A DNA stretch of 64,000 nt from Lumnitzera littorea (lineage: Eukaryota; Streptophyta; Magnoliopsida; Myrtales; Combretaceae): assembly GCA_024138015.1 (NCBI GenBank), contig JAMXBB010000010.1, positions 14,417,835 through 14,481,834 of the forward strand, read 5' to 3'. The position numbers were made by a program, and so were the translations under genes. Shown in pieces: positions 49,833 to 61,405 of the stretch. Position 1 is the stretch's first letter. Each line of letters opens with the position of its first letter. Under the pieces are notes generated by a model that was given only the letters and a program-made list of their open reading frames with translations, searched no databases and was not told where the DNA came from.

Positions 49833-51765
49833 TGGATCATTGGATTTTTTGAAAAAATTTTGTTTTTACAAAACGGTGAGTAGGTAATTATGATTTTCTA
49901 AGGAAGCTTGATGGATTTTTAGAAAACCACATTACAATTTGTATCCATCAATATGCAACAGCTAAAAGTGAGTTATTTTAAGATTTAAGTTGATGATTTT
50001 TAAGTTTAAGTTGATTTTTGGTAGTATATGAGCTTAATTCTAAAGTTTCTAATGAATTTGTACCCAAGTAAAAGGTATAGTATGGAAGTGTAATGAGTGG
50101 TTATAGAAATGAGTTGTTAACATGCTGTATATATAGGTTTATTAAGGTTCTCTAACTCAAGATATGTTGAATTATATGTAAAGTAATAAAATGTAGAAGT
50201 AGCAATAGTGTCAGAAACTTTGTCAGAATGTAACTTGGTATTATACATTTTAAACACACTAAGAATCAAACTTAGGTCAGAAAGTGGTTTGTATATGGAC
50301 TTTACGCCTTTTCTAGAGTTAGAACGTAAGTAAAAAACTTTTTAGATAAGAATTTAATTTAGGGCAGTAGGTTAGAACCTTAGTCAGAAATTGGATTAAA
50401 ACTTATCTCACTTAACTAAAACTTAATAAATAGTTAAAGAACCCACTTAACATAGATTAAAAACATGTTTAATATTGAAAATAAATTCTTATTTCATATG
50501 GTAATTAAAAACTAAAATTATGTATTAAATTTTTAAGGATTGCTAGTAAAGACAAGCGCAACATCTGAGGATAATGAGTTACTGCACTGAGGTAAGTTGG
50601 GATAGAAGCGTTATAGCTTGTTAAGGTACTATATCAGAGTATCTAGAGGGTTAAGAATGCAATTGCCTATGATTGTAACTTAGCTATTTGTACGCATGCT
50701 ATATATGTGATTGATAATATGATTTGTGATGGGAGTTAAACTCCTTAGAGTGCTGCTTTGCATGAGACAATATTATTTGGTTTGTTTGAAACTTGCTTAA
50801 CCACCTTTAAGTGAAACTAATCAAGATTTAACCTCTAATCTAATTAGTCATGTATAACAACCTATTAGGGAAAACAATTAAGTGCATCGAACTTAGTATT
50901 GACCCCTTTGATGATAATAACTGAAATGGTCATTTCTTCACCTTAAGTCAAATTAAGTCACAGGAGAAGAAGACACAGCAAGGTTGGGAGTCTTAATTTG
51001 AAGGTAATCTCAGGAGAAGGGTGTATTCCATTACACAAGCATAAGTTTGATTTGATTTGAGTAGCATTAAAACTCTTTAATCCAGATTAGAGCAGATGCA
51101 ATTTCTCTAATCTCATAATACACCAGATAACATTGTGCAATGTTGCATATGGTTGTTTGCATTGCATTACATTACATTAAATTATTAACCTTACTTGTGT
51201 TTATAATTTGTACTATTTAGTTTTTGTCCTACTTAATGAGTTAGTTTTGCTCACATCTTTATAAATTCTATTGTAGGTATTGACTAAAGAATAAAGGTGC
51301 AATGGTACACCCAATCATAGGTTAGTATGCGAGGGATTAAGAAGTGAGGAAGAATATAAAGACTGTTGAAACTGAATCATTTTGGAAAGTTTGTTCCTTT
51401 GAGAAAACTAATTGATCACCTTCGACGCCTATTAGTTTTCTAATGAAATATGTGTATATATGTGTATCAGAACTTGTGGCTTTTGAATCTTTTCTTGAAA
51501 ACTGAAGTCTTTTGATGTAAATATTGTTATATAAATAGAAATTAAGTACTAATAATATGTACTACAAGTTTTTCTTGTGTAAATATTGTGAAGGAAATAC
51601 AGTAAGTTTTACTTACAACAGGTGCCCTATTAGATACTTTAGATGGGTTGAGTTGTATTTGTCTTATTTAAGCTATATTTATGATAATGACTATAAGGTT
51701 AGCTTTTATTTTAGATTAGTTTGCATAGCGGGATTGTTACGACTCCATTTGTTTGGGGTATGATA

Positions 51766-53657
51766 ATTCTCCCCTCCTTCACTTCATTCAGTGAAGTGAA
51801 CGCAGTGTTGAGTGAAAGGTCCTTATTTTATCCAATGCCTTCCTTTCTATGTCAATCACAAAAGGATGAATGAGTTTATAAATAGCTATCCCTATTTTAT
51901 CAATTTTTGAAGTCTTATACTAACAAAGCAACAAATTTAAGGAGATGCAAATATATGTAGGGTCATGTAGGAACTTTACTTTGTAACTTGCCTTGCATAG
52001 GTTTCTAAATTTTGAAATAATAACTTATCTTATTATACCATCCTATATTCCACATTTTTAGAACCTATTTCCGGTTGCTTTTTGAGTGGGGGCTGCCATT
52101 CCCATATCAAGCAAAAGAACCTCTTTTCATTTTGTCGGATTTGTCTTCAAGATCATTTAGTCACAGGTTTTCACTTCTTAGTGAGTGAAAGACTTATCTT
52201 AAGTTATAAGAAACCTATCAATCTGTAATATTTTATTTAACTAAAAAGATTACCCAATATATGTTAATGTTTGAACAAGGCAATTATTATTGTCTAAAAT
52301 CATATTATTCATATCATAGAACCAATGTAACTTATAGATTTAATAAAATTTAATGAAACAAACTTAAAACTATAAATTACTTAAGTTAAGATATGAGATG
52401 GAGTTAGACATTTGAACTTTTAGTATATTTCAATGGACAACTAAGGTTTTGATGTAAAATTACGAGTTTAGGTGGTCAAGATTAGGTTTATTCTTATTGT
52501 TGATGGTGAATCCTAGAAATGGGCTTGTCAGAATCTACACAAGGAAATATGTCAGCTATGGGGGTGTTGAGATTATCCAGCCTTACCATTCTGTTAGCTA
52601 GGCGAGTAAATTGGTGGAGAGAAAGAGAAGGTAAAGTGTATAAGAAAGTGTGTGCATGTAGAGTGCCTAGGAAGATTACTCGCTGTTGTTATGATCCTAT
52701 TATAGAGAATAGATTTAACTACTTATGGGAGGCAATTGACATGTTAATCCCATGAAGAATTCCAAGGTAACTGATGGTTATTAGATATAATAAACATCGA
52801 ACTACTCATGCACTTATGTGTCATAATTTGAATGTTTGAACATTATAATCAAGGCTTTGTGAGTGGCATCATGTGGTCTCAACTTCAACCTATTCCAATC
52901 TATCTAGTCCGAGCTCTTATGGGAGGTATGCACCTGAGCTAACTAGGTATCTTCCTCATTATACTTGAACTTGAACCAACTAGCTAAAGTAGGTAGGATT
53001 GGGGTGGAGTAGCTTATTCCAACCCTTAAAAAGACTAGTCTAGGCCTTTTGAGCATTTGGATGAAATATTTTATCTAACCTTATAATTGTCAATATCTAA
53101 TTATATTAATTATAGATGCTTTCTAAGATGTGAAAAGAGTTGTATGTACTACCGAATTATGGATATTATGAAAACAAAATACATGTTACCAAAGGTTCCA
53201 CAATAATTAAGAGACCTTATCTTACACCTTACTATATAGCACATTTGAAATTTTAGAATAGAACTCCATTTCGTAAATAGAATTCTAACGTTTCAATCAA
53301 TGTAACAAATCTTCTTTTTTTACAGCATAGCTTCTATGATCTTCAGAGTACTGGCCACCATTGCCTTAGTGGGAAAAGAAATAAATAACAAAAAAAGGCC
53401 ATGAAGAAAAAGTCTAACAACACCTACAAATCAAATAACAAAAATGATGAAAGTAACGAAAGAATTCAAGTGAAATAAAAGCCGAAGTGATTGCTACTTT
53501 TGAATTAGTTTAGGTATCTTTAGATTATTGGGTTGATAAAATTAAAGATAAATTATTGACTCATGTCTAATTTACAATGCAATTCATGCTTTTGCCTTCA
53601 GTGTGGGTATCATTGCACACAAGTATGTATGTGTACACACTTGCATATGTACCCATG

Positions 53658-53701
<44 letters not shown>

Positions 53702-54337
53702 TTTTTGGATGAGATACAACCAGTTGAATGGAGATTTGAAAAGAAATTGAGAGGGAATTTTGCAATGGTATGAAAAAATATATAAATAGTAAATGATACA
53801 TATAGTTCCTTATACGTGGCTAAATCTATTATAATCTAATAGTATAAACACTGATATCTTAATAAGATGAACTGAGTTTAAATTCCTCATCCTCAAAATT
53901 GTTATATATATGAAATATTGTAGGAAAAAAATAAAAAGAGAGTAAATAATCTGTTATTTTTGAATAAGTCTTACAATGAATTGAAATCGTTACAAGATAA
54001 TTGGGTGGAAGATATAAATCCTGACCTTTTTCAACAATCCACAATTAAATTCTAAATCCTACTTTTATCTTACGTTGCTTCTATAAATATAACGCGCGGC
54101 ATGTCATGTCTCCAAAATGGCTTAATAAACACGTTAAAAAGGTCTAAACCCGAATTGACACTTTGAAGGTTTAATACTTAATTGAAAAAATGATTACTCA
54201 CTGGAGATACGATAATCCCAAATCGTCATGGATCGAATTTACATGTACTCCTTTACCATACACATACGACTTACCAATAAAATTACCACAAACACCACCT
54301 TTTGACAGCAAAATTTTCTCAATGCTGTCATTCAAAA
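51766..54337. other. Intergenic DNA before the oxidase gene
   Basis: A 9-bp perfect hairpin (TTCACTTCA, 5-base loop, TGAAGTGAA) lies at 51,778-51,800. A CA/TA microsatellite lies at about 53,658-53,698. A 78-codon frame at 52,519-52,755 has no recognisable motif and no support. The part next to 54,338 should contain the oxidase 3'UTR. Confidence 0.5.
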
Positions 54338-57300
54338 CTAGAGCATGGAGCGAAATTTCTCACGCTCCGTCATCACATGACTTCTGGTGATATCCTTTAT
54401 GCTAGGACAGCCAGACAGCGCCATCGTAAGCTCAAGCTCATTCTTGAGCATTTCAATGACCCGTTTCACCCCGAGTTCACCCTTCGCCGCCAAGCCAAAC
54501 ACCACAGGCCTTCCTACCTGTAGTTGCATGCAATTGCTGGTCAGGTCATGTGTTACAATGGCAAAAGAAATACGGTAGGGAATTATTGCATTAAAGTTTC
54601 AGGGGTATTACAAGGACAGCTTGTGCACCAAGGGCTAGTGCCTTGAAAACATCAGTTCCTCGTCTCACTCCTCCATCAATGAAAACAGGAACTTTTCCTT
54701 TTACTGCATGAACAACCTACAAACAACAATGTAATACAACTGAGAACAATGGAGTCCTACGACTAGAACAGCCATAGAATGGGTTTATTTAATAGCAAGT
54801 ATACCAGGATACAATTTTGGAGCAGATCTGTCAAATATACGAGTTAAAGAATGGCTGTTTATGAAGAAGTATGATAAAGCAAGACTTCACAAACATTTAT
54901 ATTCAGTATCAAAAGAAACGGTTATCTACAGAAAAGTATGACAAAAACTGCTCAGGCCATGAAAATGCACTGTTTGAGCCTAGATAAGATTATCTTGTTC
55001 CCTTGCTTGCATGGTTCTCCATCTAAACGATCATGTATATGTTGCTCAGGACATGTGATCCAAGAAAAGCAGCCAATTGATCCTTTACTAGTTAATAGCT
55101 ACTTATGATATGGATTCCTCTAATGGGTGCCCCTTAGGCACCTGTTAAAGCCCTAGGAAAGAGACTCTTCCAAGATTGACTATGCATATTACGAGAAGTA
55201 AGTGCATAAAAATGTGAAAAGTTTCTTTATCTGATATCTTGATAAGTACCTTAGAGAATATTTTGAAAGCATATCGGAAGGGAAAAAGAGCCGCTCAGCC
55301 AGGTGAAGATCCAATTACTAAATGACTACTGATAGACCCTACCACACTAGAGTATAATTTTAAGACTTCAGCATCATCCTTGTAATGATAAAGGAAAAAA
55401 ATATATAGTTGAATATCCAACATCAGCAACGTATAATGCAAAAACATAGGCACCTCTTCAAGAACAGATATAGTTGCTGGAGTGTAGTCCAGTTGTCGAG
55501 CTCCATGGTTTGAGACAATAATCCCGGAAATGCCTACTTCCACAGCCTTAATGGCTGCAATTGTTGTACAAAATGAATAGCTTAGTGATAGGCTATTCAA
55601 CCATGCACGCAAAAGAGCAACTGATATCCATAAAATTTGAGGAAAATACCACAGTTTTATGGAAACATATGGATTTTTGAGGATTAAACAATAACAAGCA
55701 ACAGTTTTATGCCTCTTGCAGTATTTACTACACAAAAGAAAACATATCTAACTAAAACCTCCAATGCAGAAAACCGCTTCTTGCCTATTTTGCCTCTCTG
55801 GCTTGAAGCTCTTTGCCTTGGTTTTAGCAAACACGAAGGTACTGTAATTATGTGACTTCTAAAACATCTTCAAGGTTTACGCATAATTCGTAGACCATCA
55901 AGCTTTTCCTTCTCGAATATCCCTTTTTCATTTATTTACTCTTTTGCTGAAGGCCAGTACATGGATATATCAACCAAATGATCTAAAGTAGTTCATAAAC
56001 AAAATTGACCTAGCATTGCAGTCAAAGCCTAAAGAAAAATGGCTGAGACAGAGATAATAAAGTGCTCTCTTTAATAACGGTTTTGTCTTGTAACAAAGAC
56101 CAAATGCAAAAGACAATAAAATATTTCCATGCAACTTATCGAAGAAAAGGTCACTGATTATCATAAGAAAGTTAAACGCTTGGTTCTCCTTTACTCTCCT
56201 ACAATAATGAACAGCATATCCAAAAGCTCGGTCCATATTTTTGACGTTAAGTTTTCTACATAAGCCACATGTGAATAGAGAGAATGAGAATGAAGCACCG
56301 TGAAGAGATCTTATGGCTTAAAGGAAGTCATTCCATTAAACCTACATGAAGTCAACCAAATGTGTCATTCATTAAAAGACAATCCATGTCTTACCATCTT
56401 CATGAGTAAGAACACCCTTAATTAGTATTGGCAAGCTCGTGATAGATTTTAACCATGCTATGTCCTGCAGCAGAACAATAAGTCTGAGTAGTTGCAGCAA
56501 TATAATGTTGTATATTTTATATTTCAAACTTGTTGCATATTTTAGAGCAATTATATTGCAACGGCTATAAGACATCAATGGGAGTTTTTATTCTTACAGT
56601 CTTAGACTCACCTTCCAAGATAAAGAAGCATCAAAGGTATGATCAGCAAAAGCTTGTATATTGGAACCGTCTTCCTGCATGTTAAACCCAAGGGTAAACT
56701 TTCCTAGATTCTTGAAACCTTTGAAATCTGACAACTGAGTCCAAAGAGCATCTTTGTCCATATAAACAGCACATGAAGTTATTATTTGGTTTACAAGAAA
56801 CCATCACAGAACCAAAGCAACCATGTCTACTCCTATAAATAGATCCAAGCAAAACAGCATGAGATCTCACAGCTATTTTGAGGAACAGAAGTAACTAGAT
56901 ATTAGAAGCTTTGCAGCAGTATTACCATGAGAATTCTGAACTTTGAAAAAATGAGGAAAAGGGAAAAAAGATGCCAGTAAAAGAGCAATATAGGCATGCT
57001 GTGATTCCATTTCTCAAAATGCACATACAAAAGAACCAGTCAATGTTGGCAAAAAAGAATCTGGCATTTCAATAAATTTAATGCCACAATTTAGCATGAG
57101 GTTATTTCTCACATTATTTTTCAAGAATATACCACATCCTAACCCTCCCAAGAAAAACGAGGCTTTCCCTGCAAACTGGTTTTGCATCTATCTTGCCATA
57201 ACATCATTTTATTCACACTCCACACAAACTAACTTCAAGAAGTTATGCTGCAATAGACTATGAAACTAGAATGGATGGTAAGGGCTATTAAGGGCCTTTC

Positions 57301-58515
57301 TAAAATCCATCACGCCTTATTTAGAGAAGAAAGTTGCACATGGGCACAAGGGCCTTTTTCTATCATTATTGACAAAATGAATATGGATGAGCAGCAGAAA
57401 AACTGGCAGACAGAGAGATGAATTCATTTATTATTTATAAGTTGGGCAATGACATTGGCACATGTAAATCCAGAAATGAAAGCTGAATCAACCACTTACG
57501 GACACAGCTTCAGTTGACAATAGACCTTCAAAATTCTTCAGCTGAGGTGCAATCATTCTGCCACAAAAATAAGAACAACAAATGGACAGGTGAAAGGAGA
57601 GGGAGAGAGATTTCAGTATATTTCCTTACACTTTGCTTGAAACTCAATGACTACTTTTTTGAAGGAATTAGAAGCCAAGAGAAAGCATGTTACTTGTTCT
57701 TTATATCTGCTTCTCTTCTGCCTAGTCTTGGGGCATCAACGGTGAGAACGATAGCTCTGTATCCACTTCTTTCAGCTCTCTGAACGAGCAAAGCTGATAC
57801 ATCGCGTCTCTTGTAAACCTATTCAGATATTGAGGCTTTAGATTATCGAGAGAGAGAGAGAGGGGGAGAGAGAGAGAGCACTGGGCATACATATAACTGA
57901 AAGAATCTTATGGCATTACAGCTGGATGCAACCTCCTCAACGGTGCAGGTAGACATGTATGATAGAACCTGGTAAAAAGTTGGGGGGAAAAAAATCAGCA
58001 TCTTACATCTAAGCAATAAAATGAAGTAAATCTGATAAACTAATACCATGATGACATTACATGCAGCAGCTGCTTTAGCAGTAGCAACCTCTCCTGAAAA
58101 GATGATATGTTAATAGGAAGCCACAGTGTCAATGATCTAATATGAAACATTTCAGAAAGATTTGTTCTCACACCTTCTGGATGTGCCAACTTATGCATTG
58201 CAGTTGGAGCTACTATAATCGGAGCCGAAACATTGTAACCCAATATTGTTGTTGTCATACTAATTCTACTAACATCTACAAGAACTCTTGGCCGGAACCT
58301 GTAAGAACATGTGAGATCTGGTACACAATGTGATTTGCTATAAATGAAGATACTGGTAGCTTTACCCCATACGTTATTCTACGAAACGATTCCTCATTTT
58401 CTCTGAGTGTATGCTTATCTTCGGCTCCCCCTGCATAGTAATCATAGTACATTTTTGGAAGAGCTTGCCTAGCCAATTCTTGAAACTCCTTCACATTGAC
58501 CGGTTCCTCTGCCAT
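54338..58515 (-). CDS. Peroxisomal (S)-2-hydroxy-acid oxidase, GLO4/lHAOX type
   Basis: FMN enzyme oxidising (S)-2-hydroxy acids to 2-oxo acids, making H2O2. Eleven exons join in frame: 58,515-58,373; 58,298-58,174; 58,093-58,047; 57,968-57,891; 57,818-57,694; 57,557-57,500; 56,674-56,612; 56,464-56,395; 55,554-55,454; 54,716-54,612; 54,517-54,338. The product is 364 residues, the usual length. Exon 1 ends at AC before GTATGG, which alone keeps F-R-P-R-V in frame. By alignment to spinach glycolate oxidase, the active-site residues are Tyr26 (24 in spinach), Tyr133 (129), Asp159 (157), Lys229 (230), His253 (254) and Arg256 (257). The substrate-site Trp108 is Met110, in Y-M-S-T-C-T. That change, with S-S-C-N-A and the C-terminal peroxisomal signal S-M-L, marks the medium/long-chain 2-hydroxy-acid oxidase class rather than photorespiratory glycolate oxidase. 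No stop or frameshift is visible. A GA run lies in intron 4 (about 57,850-57,879). Substrate preference is inferred. Confidence 0.95.
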
Positions 58516-58519
58516 AGTA

Positions 58520-60188
58520 CTGCAAATATAGAGTACCAGTGAAAAGCTAGGTTTCTATTGTTAACAGGTGAAATATCAGTCAAAAATGAAGATAGAACTT
58601 TTGAGGATGGAATGACTTTGTCAAATTAATTTAAATCCATCAAAGTTAAATCAGATTGAAATTATTATTTCACTAAATCCAGATCATATTTTTATTGACT
58701 CACAATATATATCGGATGGTACAATTAGACACAAGTTAGTTTGGATTGAAATTCAGAAGTTCCATGGTAAATATCCAACATGAATCGTGGATATGAATTC
58801 TCAATGTACAATTTTCAGTTTGAGTCTAGAATCTGAGTAAAACTTAAAGAGGAATAAATACGATGGATTTCCTAAATCTTTATGTCAATATTATTCTGCC
58901 CTAGATTACCCATTCGAAAGTATCACTTGGTTCTGAAGTTTCTCTATATTCTTTTGGTACTTCTTCCTCTATTTATGTTGATATAGCTTTTCTTATTATG
59001 CAAGATGCTATTTAGCAAAGCTTACTAAATTGAGAATTCTAGAAATGTTAGAGTTCAAACGATAAATTTATTAGTATCACAACTCATTTGCAATGTCTTA
59101 GAATTTCTATAATTATTCTGATTCTCTTTCTGCTTTTCACCCTTTTGTAGACAAAATCAGCAAATTTCCTATGATAAAATAGATATTTCTTTCAAGACCA
59201 GAAACACCAAACGGCACTTGTATTACAAACAACAAAAAATTGCACACGGAAACCTTTTAGTTCTCCATATACCATTAACATACATAACGTATCTCTAACC
59301 AAGGTTGCCCCCGTGTTAAGACCAAGACACTAACATGAAAAGTTTAATGAGGTCTGGACACCTTTTTGGGTGCATCAATATGGTGCAAGCTAGACTCAAT
59401 TGACACATGATTTCTAGAAGCGACTGATATGCAATTGAGGTTTAGTCATGATCCACATCATCCATCTGCATAAATTAAGTCACATTTTTAACTTAACCAC
59501 GAACAAAAAAAAAAAACATACAAACCACCACTAATGGGGTCTAGCGAAACTATCACTTTGACGTGAAAAGTATTGGTCATATACAGATATACACCTGTCC
59601 TGTCTATGCAAATGCTTAATAAAAAAACTAGTTTTTGCATTGGCATTTGATGCACTCATTAATCTTGCCTAAAATTTAATACATACAGTGACCACCTTTG
59701 GTCCTTCCATGTATTTTTCACATGTAGTATAATGGGATCCACATGCGGGTTCCATTTCTCCATCCAAGTATCCTAGTTATCAAAAGGCTAATGAAAGGAA
59801 CATCCAAATATGGGTCCAGAACTACGCATCTTTTCGTGCCCATCAGCCGGTTGAGAATCTAAATTCAATGCAATTCTACTAATTATTTTCATGTTCAGGC
59901 CTGCGATGTTAGAGAATCCAGTTCAAATCACGGAAGGGGAAAAGAGGAGATTACTCTTAATGATCATAGGCGAGCGGTTCTACCCCTCTCCTGTCGGGCC
60001 ACCGGAAAAAGGAAAAAACAGAACTATTTTCATGTTCTTAATTTCAAGTTAGAATGGAAAACCAAATAGACTGCTATTACAGATAACAGAAAGCAGGAAT
60101 GGATACATTCATTCGATCTGCCACGAAAAGGAAGAAAAACAGCCATATGAGATATCACGAAGCATTCAAAGTAAAGATATAAGTGTAC
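58520..60188 (-). other. 5'UTR intron of the oxidase gene
   Basis: The acceptor TTTGCAG ends at 58,520, four bases before the start codon. A good donor, ACAG followed by GTACAC, lies at 60,189/60,188. The intron would be 1,669 bp. It holds no recognisable gene. A patch at about 59,900-60,005 has a weak tRNA-promoter-like GTTCAAATC. Confidence 0.6.
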
Positions 60189-60380
60189 CTGTAAATGTTA
60201 AAATGATCTGAATTTGGGTCAAAAGATTTTCTCGGAAAAATGAAAAGCTAGCAATGAGCTTATGAGCTTCAGGGAAGGTGTAATAAACATCGGATGCTTC
60301 GCTGCTTTGTCTTTTTTTATGTCTTTGCTTGGATTTTTCTTTGGCCAAAGTCTTTCTTTGCTTTAATAAAAGGATGACAG
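60189..60380 (-). promoter_or_regulatory. Leader exon of the oxidase gene with an upstream ORF
   Basis: The inferred first exon runs from about 60,380 to the donor at 60,189. It contains one ATG (60,290) that opens a 23-codon upstream ORF ending with TGA at 60,219-60,221, before the splice site. If the start site is as inferred, this uORF could reduce main-frame translation. The transcription start is not proved. Confidence 0.45.
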
Positions 60381-60407
60381 GGGTTCAATCATTAAGGTGT
60401 GGAATTA

Positions 60408-60417
60408 CATATATAAC
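60408..60417 (-). promoter_or_regulatory. Possible TATA box of the oxidase gene
   Basis: Minus-strand GTTATATATG lies about 30 bases before the inferred leader. TA-rich words are common here, so this is weak evidence. Confidence 0.35.
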
Positions 60418-60419
60418 CA

Positions 60420-61405
60420 TTATGTTAGTTTCACGTGCGCCTGGAGTTCATCTTCGATATTTACATTTTCAAATCATTGGAAGAAAAAATATTTTTAGGT
60501 ACCATTTTGCTATCTTATCCTTAAATAAAATAATAAAAAAAATATTAAAAGAAATATAAGATTGTGAAAAGTTAAAATTTATTATATTATTTATTTAAAC
60601 TTGACTTGATAATCTTGGTGACAAGACTTAAAGTTATCTAATCTATATTTAGAATGATTCGAGACGAATCGATTTAGTAAATTTGAAATAAAGATTGTTA
60701 GACAAGATTTGTAAGAAAGGTTATTAACTTTGGCCTATCACCTAAGTCATTTAGGATGATCAAGAATTAAGTAAACTTCATTTCATTGGTTAATCACCCA
60801 AATGATTTGATGGATGCCATCATATTCAAGATTTATAAATACCCAACTTTTCTTTCTCAATTGCAATTTTTAGAGAGAATTGAGAAATAATGTTACTCTA
60901 TAAAAGTTTTGCTCTTTAAAATCAAACAACTAATTTTGATAGGTTCCCTAATACTGCCTTATCTACAGTTTGCTTTATTTATCATATATATATTTGAAAC
61001 ACTGAGATTAGCTATTCCTCCTCCATCCTCGTTTTCACGTAATCATTACATCAAGTGTTACTCTCACTTCGCTTCTTTAAGGCCATGTGTAGTGTATCGC
61101 TCATAATGCATGCACGTGACTACTTTAATCAAACTTCTATATCTATAAAGATTAATGGTAAGATGGTTTAATGAGAGTATAAAAACATATTTGGATTCTA
61201 AATACTCAATTTTAAAGATAAAAAGTTAAGCATATATGAAAAATATAAGAATCATATTTACAATGAGTCATGATAGCCATCATGAAGTTACCTTTCAAAG
61301 CAAATCACTAAACAAATCCACATTCATCATTTGTTATACTTTGTTCTATTAATTACACAATAGTAAAAATTTTCAAAGTATTTAGTTGTGTTGTTATGTA
61401 ATAAA
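60420..61405. other. Promoter-side intergenic DNA of the oxidase gene
   Basis: AT-rich sequence without a gene. The upstream promoter of the oxidase should lie in its first part. The far end is marked by the start of a family-2 LTR. Confidence 0.5.

Larger units (their letters stand above)
44586..51765 (+). mobile_element. Solo LTR of family 2 with two later insertions
   Basis: It starts TGTAAGCCTC and ends TTTGGGGTATGATA. The flanks GTTCT (44,581-44,585) and ATTCT (51,766-51,770) match at four of five bases. Subtracting the nested solo LTR (3,799 + 5 bp) and the captured integrase insertion (321 bp) leaves 3,055 bp, almost exactly the 3,058 bp of the copy at 29,249-32,306. Family blocks recur at about 45,770-46,020 (matches 30,130-30,290) and 50,945-51,150 (matches 31,450-31,640). 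A TATA-like CTATAAAAAT lies at about 45,160. Confidence 0.86.

Noticed and set aside
52519..52755. 78-codon frame with W and C residues
   Set aside because: No family resemblance, no splice or promoter context, and no second copy to compare.
55295..55735. 146-codon minus-strand frame
   Set aside because: It is exon 9 of the oxidase read through into both introns; the spliced model explains the conserved part.
58276..58515. 79-codon frame taken as a small gene
   Set aside because: It is exon 1 of the oxidase plus intron sequence.
59890..60010. Possible SINE in the oxidase 5'UTR intron
   Set aside because: Only a B-box-like GTTCAAATC is visible; there is no convincing A box, target duplication or tail.
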